Below, one piece after another: positions 48,341 through 58,991 of a stretch of 64,000 nt of DNA. This DNA is from Pogostemon cablin (lineage: Eukaryota > Streptophyta > Magnoliopsida > Lamiales > Lamiaceae): the NCBI GenBank assembly GCA_023678885.1, contig CM042958.1, forward strand, positions 12,208,852 to 12,272,851, given 5' to 3'. Under the pieces are notes generated by a model. The model ran no database searches. It was given only the letters and a program-made list of their open reading frames with translations, and was not told the DNA's origin. A program made the translations under genes and the position numbers. Numbering within the stretch: the first letter of the stretch is position 1; every line of letters begins with the position of its first letter.

Positions 48341-49398
48341 TATTTCCTTCATCTCGCCCAAACGTCACCGATTTTTTTGTGCATAGATTAAGGAGTATTA
48401 TTATTTTATATTCTCTTCGTCCTATTGTTTGTAAGATTTTAATATCTTCTTAATGACATATTAATGTGGCTGTTATGGGATGAAGGAGACTAATCTGTGT
48501 TAAGCTAACATAAAAGGAGAGAATTGCCCCCGAGGCGTGCTTGTGTCTTTGTAAACCAGATAAATGTTTCAACAAAGGAAAATGATTTAGGGGTGAAGGG
48601 ATGAATATATTATTATGGGGGATTCCCATATTTATGTTGAATAATCTGACATCACCCATATCTGGGTAAGTCGAAAGATTATCTATCACGTACAGTGCAA
48701 GCATTAAATGCGTTTAACCTCATGTGACTATTTTTAGGATTTGATTTAGGATATCCCCTATGCAAATATCTCGGAGGATATCGGTGTATCTGGGGCAATT
48801 GGATCAAGTGGCCTAATGGTCTTAGTCAGGCGGTCACTCCTCGCATATTCTGGGGGACTTGTGGGTTCTTATTGGGCTATAAGGCTGGCAAGCCCAAAAA
48901 CGAACAAGAGTAGAGGCCCAATCTTAGAAATCATACCACACGTCAAAACAAGTATTTCACGTGCGCGGAGTTTAAGAAAATTTTGTATTTTTATGTATAA
49001 AGTAAGAAAGAGAATATATATTTTAGTTGATTTAATGAAAAAGATGTGTAAAGTTATTGGAAGAAGTGTAAAGTTGTTGGGAGATATGAAAAAATAAGTA
49101 TTATATTAGAATGTGTGTAAAAAGTGAGTATTGTTATAATTTATTTTTTACCAAATTTAGTAAAAATAAAGTGTGAAATACTTTGAGGGACGGATAAAAA
49201 AGGAAAGTGTGAAATACTTTTGGGGACGGAGGGATTATGTAGTGGGTAATTGTATTAGTAGTGAGTGGTGGGCCACATGTTGTACCTTTTTACTAAAAAT
49301 GAGAAATTGGGACATTTGGATGTAACGTCCAATTGGGACATTTGGATGAGACGTTCAATATAGTAAAATTGTGACCTTTCGGTGGGACGGGGGGAGTA
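48341..49398. mobile_element. Outer Stowaway-like MITE split by another element
   Basis: The left arm is 48341-48408 (CTTCATCTCGCCCAAACG) and the right arm 49237-49398 (ending GGGACGGGGGGAGTA). In between, from TATTCTCTTCGTCC at 48409 to GACGGAGGGATTA at about 49236, sits a second element with its own inverted ends. Joining the arms restores ATTATTTTATGTAGTGGGTA, the family's normal interior. Confidence 0.6.
48940..49237. mobile_element. MITE, family J copy 2 (inverse of copy 1)
   Basis: AAACAAGTATTTCACG, GCGGAGTTTAAGAAAATTTT, and a GAAATACTTT...GGACGGAGGGA end mirror 44904-45216 in opposite orientation. Confidence 0.6.
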
Positions 49399-49415
49399 CT
49401 AGTTAATGATAAAAA

Positions 49416-50281
49416 ATAATGATTAGAGAACCGGACCGGACCTGCCGGTTCAACTGGGAACCGATCCGAATGCACCCTAAAATCCTTTTTACATGTTGAA
49501 CACCAGTTGAACTGGGAACCGATCCGAATCGGTCAAACCAGAAACCGCTGATTCTCTTTTTTTTTTTTTACAAATTTATATATATAAATTTTTCAGATCT
49601 GAGCCATTGACTAATTTGAGAGTCAACATCTCAAGATTGGATGAATCTAAAGAGAGGGGAGTAGTGATCACTATATATAGAAGTACAATACTCATTCTCT
49701 TTAATAAGTTTTCAATGTGGGACATTGAAGTTGTGAAAAAGAAGGGAGAATAGGTAGTCATTATATATACATGTCCAATACCTCTTTCTCTCTTATAATT
49801 AACCAATGTGGGATCTCCCTTTCTATATTTAACTAAATGTAATTTATCACTCATTATTTGTAAAAATTTGAAATAAATAAATTTGTTTGCTTAATAGTAT
49901 TCAAATCCAAATAATTAAAAAATATATTTTAAATAAATATTGAATAAAATTAGAGTCAACAAATAAAAATAATTAATAATTTTCTTTTCATTTTTATTTC
50001 AATTATCATATTCTTAATTAATTTCCTTTCAATTACAAAGTAAATTTAAATTAAATTAGCTATTAATATATATTAAAATTCAAAATTCATTTTATTTTTC
50101 CATTTAACTTTACTCTTTCACTCCATTATTTTTTCATGTATGTTAATATAAAATAATAAAATATTATTAAAATTTAAAAATACGTAATTTATATTTTCCC
50201 AGTTGAACCGCCCGATCCGACCAGTCCGACCTTGAACCGTTAGGGTCATCGGTTCGACCTCCGTTTCGATTTTCTAATCAC
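49416..50281. mobile_element. Possible TIR transposon with GGTTC-rich ends
   Basis: TGATTAGAGAACCGGACCGG near the left and the inverse of the right end TGATTAGAAAATCG. TGATAAAAA occurs on both sides (49407-49415 and 50282-50290), a possible 9 bp target duplication. Near the left, AACTGGGAACCGATCCGAAT is repeated 57 bp apart. No transposase. Confidence 0.4.
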
Positions 50282-50291
50282 TGATAAAAAG

Positions 50292-50871
50292 TACCCTGTC
50301 CGTTACAAAAGGTGTCATGTGTTCATTTTGGGCGTCCGCCTTTAAAGATTTCATTTCCCTTTTTATACACATGAGACTCTCACACTCTTTCGAATACAAT
50401 TAAAAATTGAGGTCCATACTAGGGATGTGATATTCATAAATCACTAACTCTCTCATTTTATCATTCTTCATAGGTTCAAGTAATAATTATGTAACAAAAA
50501 TAAAAATAAAATTCAAATAATAATAATAATCATAAAATTAGTAGTAAAATATAAATTTTAAATGATTATAAAAATAAAAATATAATATTTATATTTAATA
50601 CGGGTTGGGCCGGGTACCCACGGGTCTGAAGTAATGCCCAGACCCGCCACGTTTCAAAATGGATTCGGTGCGAGCCCACCCGTTTTCAATTCGGGACGAG
50701 TCTGGGGCGTCCCAAATCGTGAGGGCCGGGTGGGTACCCGCGGGTCCGGGCCAAATTGACACCCCTAGTCCATACACTCACTAATACAACTATTCACTAT
50801 AAATTAAATGATAATATTCCTTAATCCACGTAAAAAAATAAATGATTTATTTGGACAAGATGGAGGGAGTA
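50292..50871. mobile_element. Stowaway-like MITE interrupted by a hAT-type element
   Basis: The left arm starts TACCCTGTCCGTTAC and the right arm ends AAGATGGAGGGAGTA. The usual interior (TACACACATGAGACTCTCAC; CACTAATACAACTATTCACT) is split at GTCCATAC by the element 50420-50767. Confidence 0.65.
50420..50767. mobile_element. hAT-type MITE, 348 bp, exact 8 bp target duplication
   Basis: Left end TAGGGATGTGAT and inverse of right end TAGGGGTGTCAATT, the classic hAT terminus. The 8 bp direct repeat GTCCATAC lies on both sides (50412-50419, 50768-50775). The right half is GC-rich (GGGTACCCGCGGGTCCGGG). Confidence 0.85.
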
Positions 50872-52140
50872 ATTAATGTTTTATTAATTCATTTTATAAT
50901 AATTCTATGATGACAATAAATAAAAAAGTGATTAAAAATTGCTAAGTAATCTATGCTCACATCTAAATTTTTTACATTTTGATTTCGATTTAATTTTTCA
51001 AGTTTAAATTTAATAAAATTTCTTAAATCTCTCTTATATACACCTAAATATTCTATTAATATTTATCCACTCTTTATTATACATTATCTCTCTTCAATTA
51101 ATACTTTTATTTATTTCTCTCTCATATTCTCTCACTTCAATTAATACTCGTTTGACATAAAATTCAAACTTATAATACTTAAATCCAAAACATACCTAAC
51201 AAACTTATAATATCATTATTCACTGGTTTATTAACCTAAAACAACATCCCCTTAGCTTGTTATTGTATACCAAACTATGTTCTCAATTTTCACTCATTTG
51301 ATCTTTAACTATGGAGACATGTTGTTATTGTATACCAAAACTATGTTCTCCATTTTCACTCTCCATTTGATCTTTAACTATGGAGACGTGTTTGGTGGCT
51401 TTTAATTTCCTTTTACGGTCTTTAATTTGTGTGGTTAATTGTAGTTATATATACAATTTTATTTTCAAATTTAAAGAAAAGTATACTAAAAGTTATTATA
51501 AAATCAAAAGAAAAATGAGATAACTTGCCTCAACTAAAAAATTAGCATTCATTGAATTCAATGATTGACAATATCATCTCATTCTAAGGTGATGATCTCC
51601 TCTTTAATTTCAAAATGAAATATTTCAAGAGTGCATTTTGTTTAATAATGTATCATTATAAAAAGGATGTTACATATTATTATTTAAATAATGAGATAGA
51701 TTTTATAATGCAAAATTCCCCAATAAAAAAAAAAGCTTTCTATACAGCAAAATACTCTTATTGATAAATTAAGTCACTACTAAATGATGTTCACATCCGA
51801 TTAGTATAGCAGTCTACTCAAAACAATTGTCGATGTTGAATTTAATCAATTTATTATTAAGTAAATAAATTAACTTATAAACTTAAATATATAAATAAAA
51901 AAATTGGTTGATCGATCCATTTAAAGACTAGAACATCCCACAGGATCTTTTAAATATGCCCGGAGCCTCAAAGAGTCTTGACAACAAAGTTTATATTATT
52001 AAAATTTTACACAAATTAAAATTGTTAAATAACTTATTTAATTTTTATTTTAATATATATGTTTCAAATATTAACCTAGAGATCTAATTTTACATTTCTA
52101 TAATTACTTGAATGAAGTATTTAAATTAGGCCAATTATAT
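50872..52140. other. AT-rich intergenic sequence with a tandem duplication
   Basis: A 65-70 bp unit, TTATTGTATACCAAA to CTATGGAGACRTG, is repeated directly at 51258-51322 and 51323-51390. No gene. Confidence 0.5.
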
Positions 52141-52864
52141 TGTGCACTCGTGTGCACCCACTCTAAAAAACGTGTACAAATATAAATAAAAACATATAGT
52201 ATGAATAAAAATGTATACAATTTAATTATTAAATTTTTAATGAAAAATTGAGTGTAAAATAATATAGAGAGAAAAGTTTTTTTATACAAATTTTAAAATT
52301 CAAAATTAATACCGATACTTTTGTTTTGAAATTATCAATTTTATTTATCAAATATATACACTTTTTTGACACTATTACAATCCAACATTAATCCTAAACC
52401 CTAATATACCCAAACACTTAAACCACAATCCCTAAACCCCCCACCCACCCACTACCGCCGCCGCCGGCCACCCCTCCATCGGAGACCGGTGACCGGCTGC
52501 CTCCGTCGCGTCTTCTCCTGAGCCACCGCCGGAGATGGGTAGGTTGGGTAGGGGTGTACCACCCCCTCAATAAAATTGATAAAATACCACGAGGGACAAT
52601 AGAGTCCAAAAAGTATCAATTAGTTAATAGACATAATTAAGTTATATGATCATCGCTATTAATTTTCACTCTTCATTTTGGGTAATTTTATATATTGGCA
52701 CAAATATATATAATTATTAAAAAAACATGTATATACTATTGAATAAAAAGTTATACACATATGAATACTAGTTTTTTTAATAAAAAACTTAATAAAAAAA
52801 GTATACAATTATTAAAAAATACATATACAAAATAAAAAGTTATACTGGATGCACCCTTCACCCG
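52141..52864. repeat. Copy 3 of the GTGCACC-ended dispersed repeat, split by one insertion
   Basis: The repeat parts are 52141-52263 and about 52696-52864. The insert carries TTAATACCGATACTTTTG at its left and the inverse CTAATTGATACTTTTTGG in its right half, suggesting a TIR element. It includes a GC-rich island at 52431-52560 rich in CCGCCGCCGG. Confidence 0.55.
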
Positions 52865-53137
52865 ACAACTAATATCAACTTTTAAATTTTACATACTCAT
52901 GACTTATCTAATTTTATTAACTAATATTAAATATATTCATTATTTAAAAATGGGAAAAAAATTTATAAAAAAATAATATTACGATTATTTTCTCAAAATG
53001 CCTTCTAGATTTAAAATTTAATGCTGTACTACTTATTACTTTACTCAAATAATTCTGTAAAAAAAAAAAAAGTGTGATGGAAATAGGTGATGATAAAATA
53101 AGTACAAATTCCACGTTCACCTCACTATCAGTAGGTG

Positions 53138-53146
53138 TCCACGTCA
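53138..53146 (+). promoter_or_regulatory. UPRE-like element TCCACGTCA upstream of NRP
   Basis: TCCACGTCA matches the core of the plant unfolded-protein-response element (known form GGTCCACGTCATC) and sits about 280 bp before the TATA box. CCACGTTCAC at 53111 is a weaker ACGT site. Function is inferred. Confidence 0.4.
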
Positions 53147-53418
53147 GCTCTACTTTAAAACCGCGTTTTTGTTGTCACATTCACCACCCATTCTCTCACC
53201 TAATTTTAAGCCTTTAATAAACCCTAATTACCACTTAATTAATCATTCTTAATTTTTTTAATATTTTATTTTTGTATTTTCTGCTGCTACCTCATTCCTT
53301 AGCATGCAGTACAATACAACTTACTTTTTCCATACTACTTTTTTAATTTTGACAAATCTACACGCTTCCTCCGCTCTCTCTCTCTCTCTCATTGAAATTT
53401 CTTCTTCCTTTCTCTCTC

Positions 53419-53426
53419 TATATATA
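53419..53426 (+). promoter_or_regulatory. TATA box of the NRP gene
   Basis: TATATATA just after a CT-rich tract, about 130 bp before the ATG. The transcription start would be near 53450. Confidence 0.55.
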
Positions 53427-53557
53427 CTCCACCTCCCATATCCCACTTCTCCTTCACATTCTACTTCATATTCATACTTTTGTTTCTTGAAGAATTTTGC
53501 AACTGATTTGCGAGATCAAGAACGTTTTTGTTAATTTGATTGTAGAGATATATATTT

Positions 53558-55434
53558 ATGGAGAACAATCAGTCGTCTTTCTGGCAGTTCAGCGATAATC
53601 TTCGTCTGCAAACTAATTTAGCTGATTTGTCGCTGAATGATTCTATCTGGAGCACTAACTTCAATGCGAAACGGTCGGCGGAGGAGCGCCGCAATTTCGA
53701 TTTCCGGCACGGCGGAGACGCTCTACGCGGCCAGGTTAATGAACTGAAGTCCGATTTTAATCTCGGGTTCAGTAACGATGTTTGGAAGGCTCCGATTAAC
53801 GATAGCTTGAGCCCTAATGTTAATTACCCCTCTTTCGGATCGGGTTCCACCGGGCTTAACGGAGGGTTTAACAAAGGAATTTACTCGACGCCTTCGCTGA
53901 ATTTTAACAGTTACAGTAAGGGTAAGGGGTTCTCTAACAGTGTTGTGGTGAATGGAAAGGTGAGTAAGGGTAGAAACGATGAGGAAGTTTATGGGGGTAA
54001 ATATGGGAAGAAGAATAGAGGGAACAAAGAGGCTAAAAAGGAAAACGATGGTGATAATAAGACGGCGGTTGATAAGAGGTTCAAGACTCTGCCGCCGGCG
54101 GAGGCGTTGCCGAGAAACGAGACGGTGGGTGGATATATTTTTGTTTGCAATAATGATACCATGGCTGAGAATCTCAAGCGCCAACTCTTTGGTATGTATT
54201 CTATCCTTCTTTTCTTATTATGCTGTTTTGCTTTATGCGAATTAATTTGATTCTGATATAGTTCTATGTGGATCTATGTGAATAATCTATTTACCTTTTC
54301 TTTGATTATCTGCTGTTGAAATTGGTTTTGAAAATTGTTATCAGTATCTAAGATTGTTTATATGTTAACCATATTCTCTTAATGAGGCGATTTGGGCTTT
54401 TGTTTAGTTTAGCAACATGAACTAGAAAGAGTTTATGGCGTCTGTTGATCTAAATCTTGGTGAATGTTGATGCCGTAGCTGTATAAATATGTTTTGTTTC
54501 TGTGATGACTGATGATCATGTCTGAAATCAAGAATCTTGTATATGCTATTTCTTTATTTATATGTATGTGATGATGATCTTAGATTCTTCCGTTTCTTAC
54601 ATATGATCGAATGTTTCAGGCTTGCCTCCCCGCTACAGGGACTCTGTTCGTTCGATCACTCCAGGATTGCCCCTCTTTTTGTACAACTACTCAACCCATC
54701 AGCTCCATGGGATCTTCGAGGTTGGTTTGTGTTATATTTCTGTTTGCTGGGTTTGTATTTGATATGAAAGATTATAAAATGGTGCCCAATTAAGCGTACT
54801 TGGAAAATTTTCAAGTACTTTTCATAAATTTATACTACATAGCATTTGAAATCGGTTTCCAAATCAGCCAACTTGACAAAAAAAATTAAGTCTTTTTGTA
54901 AACCTATTCAATCCAGTCTATTTAAAATAAAGGCAGCACTTTGGCATAGGATGAATAGAGTTGTGGTTAAAACTGATTCATGGATGGTCTATTCTTTCAG
55001 GCTGCAAGCTTTGGTGGCACTAACATTGATCCCACAGCTTGGGAAGACAAGAAGAACCCTGGCGAGTCGCGATTCCCTGCCCAGGTGTGTTGCGATTAAA
55101 TTCATGATCAAACAGAGTTTACTGATTCAGCATCTCAATAAGTTTGCTTTGTGATGTAACTGATCATTGTTGTATGCTCTTGTTCAGGTTCGTGTAGTAA
55201 CTAGGAAGATCTGTGAGCCGTTAGAGGAAGACTCGTTCAGGCCAATCCTCCACCACTATGACGGCCCCAAGTTCCGTCTGGAGCTCAACATCCCTGAGGT
55301 AATTTGCTCTGTTTTAACATCATCCTTATCAAAAGGGAGTTCCTTGTTGTGGATTGTTAAACTAATGTCGTCTGGGGTTATGATCATTGCAGGCTCTATC
55401 CCTCTTGGACATTTTTGCAGAAAACAATCCTTGA
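53558..55434 (+). CDS. NRP: DCD-domain N-rich protein, NRP/B2 type (5 exons, 323 aa)
   Basis: Stress-signalling protein; in soybean and Arabidopsis, NRP proteins link ER and osmotic stress to programmed cell death, and the carrot homologue is called B2. Exons: 53558-54191, 54620-54720, 55001-55084, 55188-55298, 55393-55434, all with GT-AG introns, 324 codons. The N-terminus MENNQSSFWQFSDNLRLQTN is the family signature and fixes the start. Residues 1-190 are Asn/Ser/Gly-rich with basic KKNRGNKEAKKEN. The DCD domain covers about 191-318: GGYIFVCNNDTMAENLKRQL, LPLFLYNYSTHQLHGIFE, then RKICEPLEEDSFRPIL and the short end ALSLLDIFAENNP. Length is near the family's usual 320-350. An AATAAA follows at 55557. 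Upstream ACGT elements fit stress induction. Confidence 0.95.
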
Positions 55435-55556
55435 AGCGCCTGACAGCCCGACCCGATTTGCACGAAATAATGCTTGAGAACGACGACAATAGATGCATGT
55501 AAAGTAAGATGAATGATGGGAGAAGAAAAGAGTAGGGTTTTTAGCGTTGTGATGTA

Positions 55557-55562
55557 AATAAA
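55557..55562 (+). terminator. Polyadenylation signal of the NRP gene
   Basis: AATAAA 123 bp after the stop codon. Confidence 0.6.
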
Positions 55563-55599
55563 CATACAAGTTTGTAGAGGAGTTGTGAAGACTCCCCCC

Positions 55600-56109
55600 T
55601 TGCAATACTGCTGCTGGAGAGCATATATTTTAAAAAAAATGTATACTAGTTAGTATATAAGTTATATGTGGCCTTGGCAGAATATGTTGTATGTTTTTCT
55701 GAATAATTGCAACAATTCTACTCTTGAAAATCTTTGATTAAAGGGACAAATATTTTGATTGAATCATGTGATAAGCACTACCAAACATTTGATGGAAATC
55801 TGAGTTTGAATTATTCTCTGCTTTGTTCTTTGTTGGCATGTTCTGTTTCCAGCCAAGTTTGATGCTTCTAGATGGATGTAGGAATAGACCTTTTTTTTCC
55901 TTTTTTTGGAGTATTATTTACATATTCTTTTGACATGATTTTCTTTCTTGAAGTAGTGGGTGGTGGGATGGGGGTGGGGTGGGGTGGTACCATGACAATC
56001 ACAACATCACTGTGAATATGCCATTTTATCCATTATTTATTTGTTTGGTTAATTCAATCTAAAAGGTAGAATATACAGGACGAAAAATGAGAAATTCCCT
56101 CTCATTATT
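55600..56109. other. Intergenic, 3' flank of NRP
   Basis: No gene; a GGTGGGATGGGGGTGGGGT purine run lies near 55965. Confidence 0.5.
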
Positions 56110-56500
56110 TTGAAAGAAAGGAATAGTATTTTATTATAGGGCATGAGCGTTACCCTTTTTAACAGTATAAAGACTTACAATTACAGCAATCACATAGTAC
56201 AATAAAAACTTACGAATGTGACAACCACATTGTGAATGATCCTAGCGTAGGACATACGAGTGACAACAAATTAAAATTTTTCTAAACATTTGCAAGGATC
56301 AGTTATCCAATCTTTATAATCAATATCTCCTTTGATCTCCTTTCTTCTCCAAACCCACCAAAACCAGACATGAGATTTGATCTCCTCCATCATTTTCTTT
56401 TCACTCCATTCCCCCTCCTCAAAGATAACATTATTTTTATTTTTCCATAAAGACCAAATCCTATTTTCCCCCTCATCTGACTCAAATATTTTATGCAGTT
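56110..56500 (-). mobile_element. LINE (non-LTR retrotransposon) 3' fragment
   Basis: A minus-strand open frame from about 56500 to the stop at 56271 reads ENRIWSLWKNKNNVIFEEGE, then MMEEIKSHVWFWWVWRRK and DIDYKDWITDPCKCLEKF. This is the C-terminal tail of plant L1-type reverse transcriptase polyproteins (WSLWxxRNxxIF ... W). About 160 bp of 3' UTR follows on the minus strand. It is 5'-truncated, as usual for LINE copies. Confidence 0.75.
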
Positions 56501-58196
56501 AAATACTACCTTTATTCCAAAGAGAGAGTAGTTAAAAGTTGCATTTTAAAATTAAATTGTGTCGTGAGTTATTGATTTATGCGTATTTTCTTAATTGGGA
56601 GTATGAGCTTGATAATAAAACAGACAAAAATAGAAAGCGTGAATTTGTTTATGAGAGGAAGGGATAATGATTTCATGGCATGTACAACTAGTTTTAAATT
56701 AAATAGCATGGTATACGTTAAATTTTATAATTATGAAATGAAATTTTAGAATTCTTAGAAAATGAGAACCAATTATGTTTGATTAGCAATTTCTGCGTTA
56801 AAAACTGGAGATACAGGTCTGCTTAGGGATTTTTCCTCGGTATATTATTTATTTATTTTTGAATAATTAAAAACAATTCTACAATTTTTTAAAACCATTT
56901 TATTTATGTTCTTCTAACATAGTAATTTTATTTGCTACTCATATTTTCCCCTATTAGAAAATATAATAGAATTGTCACCTTACTTCAAGTTACCTTTTAT
57001 TTCCTTTTTAAAAAATAAAATAAATAAAAGCCAGTGTATACACACACATTTCTTTCCAAAGAGACAAGTCATATCAACACAAATTTCTACCACCCTCTGT
57101 TCTTATGTCCACACACACTTACTTTTTCCACATAGTTATTCCATAAACTTTCACTTTAATTTCATTTATCAAAGTGAAGAGAATATTAAATACAATATTG
57201 CAATCTATGCTTTTTTTTTCTTTTCTTTTTTTCTCAATTATCATTTATAGATTATCTCTTAAAACTATGTATATGATTGTCTTAGTTGCCAGTGACTTGT
57301 AGTAGTTGATAAAGTTTAGAATTCATTATCATAGTTAGATGAGCTGCAATTTCATACAATTAATTAGAATAATCTTTTACCTTTTTCTTCACGGGATACC
57401 TCTTTAATATACTAATTTAATTAAATTAGGGTAGTTGCTTCTGCTCCTCTTCTCTACACTACTTTCTTTCTTTCTTTTTTTTCTTTTTTTTTTTTGCCTC
57501 TTCTCTTAAAAAATATTCTTTTTATTATGCATTATATTTATATGATAAAAATTAAGTTGATTATCAGAGTATATATTATTATAGATCTAGATTGAGCTAA
57601 CGCTCACTCTCCTGTATGTTTAAACTTACGAATCATACGTCCGTTCATTTAAATTAATCCAAATTTTCTGGAAATAAATTAAAAATAAAACTTTTAAAAA
57701 ATAATATAATATATATATTTTAAGGATAAAAGAATTACCCTAAATTAAGTTTTGATTTAAAATAATACCACTGTCCCGAAAATGGTTCACATCATTTTTT
57801 GTAATACAAAGAAAATGTGATCTGTTTTCAGAAAAGAGGAAGTAATGTTAAGGCAAAGACTTATCTTTATGACAAAGAAAATGTAATTCAATTAATAAAA
57901 AATGGTAAAGTGTTGTGAATTAGATTTTCTTTTAAATAATTTATAGTATAAATAAAAAATAATACATTTTAAAAGAATAATAATTTTTTTAATAAATAAA
58001 AATAATAATTAAATACGAAAACGTAAAATAATCTTTCGGTAAGACATTTCCCCTAAGGAACAAGGGATTGATATTAATATACTCATGTCAACATATCTTT
58101 ATAATAATTCTCCATTTTGCATTCTTTCAAAATCGATTTAACAGGTGTATTAATATAATATATATTTAGTACAGAATGCAAATATTTTTCAATTAA
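56501..58196. other. AT-rich intergenic sequence
   Basis: No gene recognised; pyrimidine-rich runs at 57455-57495. Confidence 0.5.
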
Positions 58197-58268
58197 GGGT
58201 CCATAGCTCAGTGGTAGAGCATTTGACTGCAGATCAAGAGGTCACCGGTTCGAACCCGGTTGGGCCCT
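58197..58268 (+). tRNA. trnC-GCA: tRNA-Cys (GCA)
   Basis: A 72 nt cloverleaf. The acceptor stem is GGGTCCA with TGGGCCC (one G-U pair). The D arm follows TAGCTCAGTGGTAGAGC (box A). The anticodon loop CTGCAGA sits between TTTGA and TCAAG and gives GCA. The T arm is ACCGGTTCGAACCCGGT (box B). The discriminator base is T, characteristic of tRNA-Cys. A run of T follows immediately, a pol III terminator. No intron; CCA is not encoded. It looks functional and nuclear. Confidence 0.95.
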
Positions 58269-58306
58269 TTTTTATTTAATTTTTTTTAAAAAAAAATATT
58301 CATTGA

Positions 58307-58475
58307 AAATAAATTACTTCATTATCATTCTAAACATTCTTTTTAAGACACATTCAAACTTCACATTTTAGTGAGTTTACACAGTCATTTAATAAAAATA
58401 AAGTATTCATTATCATTCTAAATATTCTTTTCAAGACTTATTCAAACTTCACATTTTAGTGAGTTTACACAATCA
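58307..58475. repeat. Imperfect tandem duplication downstream of tRNA-Cys
   Basis: Two direct copies of about 81 bp, at about 58307-58387 and 58395-58475, sharing ATTCAAACTTCACATTTTAG followed by TGAGTTTACACA. Confidence 0.85.
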
Positions 58476-58991
58476 TGCTATTTTTTTTCCCTTTCCATTA
58501 CAATCTGAGTTAACATTTAACTTTATTTTTCACTCAAGTTTAAGTAAAATTTTAAACTCCTATCAAGTTAAACTACGATGAAATAATATTGACAATTCAT
58601 CAATAATTAATTGAAACAACTAAACAACAATGCCACACAAAGATGATGGCAAGCCCATTTTGAACCAATTAGAGAACATAATATCCTGGTATGACAGCAT
58701 TCAACATAATCATTTTCTAGATTCAAATAAAATTTGTAGTTCAAGGATCTACTGACAAGTTCAAAAGCAAAATGAGAGGGGCCATGAGGAGGGAATGATA
58801 AACTAAGGCAAACCATAAGAGAGCATCTTTAAGAGATGCTTTCAGGGCAAAATGTCATGAAATATTTACTAGACATCATCGTTCAAACAACTACTAGTTC
58901 CAAACAGTACCCAAATCCTCCACATCCCCATCTCTGGAACGAACAGAAGCACGAATCGAACATCCCTTGAGTTGGACAGCCACACTCGGTT
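58476..58991. other. 3' flank of the KELP gene
   Basis: Contains the presumed KELP 3' UTR on the minus strand (58750-58991); no other gene seen. Confidence 0.45.

Noticed and set aside
48816..49097. 93-codon plus-strand frame
   Set aside because: Lies across nested MITE sequence; its translation reflects terminal repeats.
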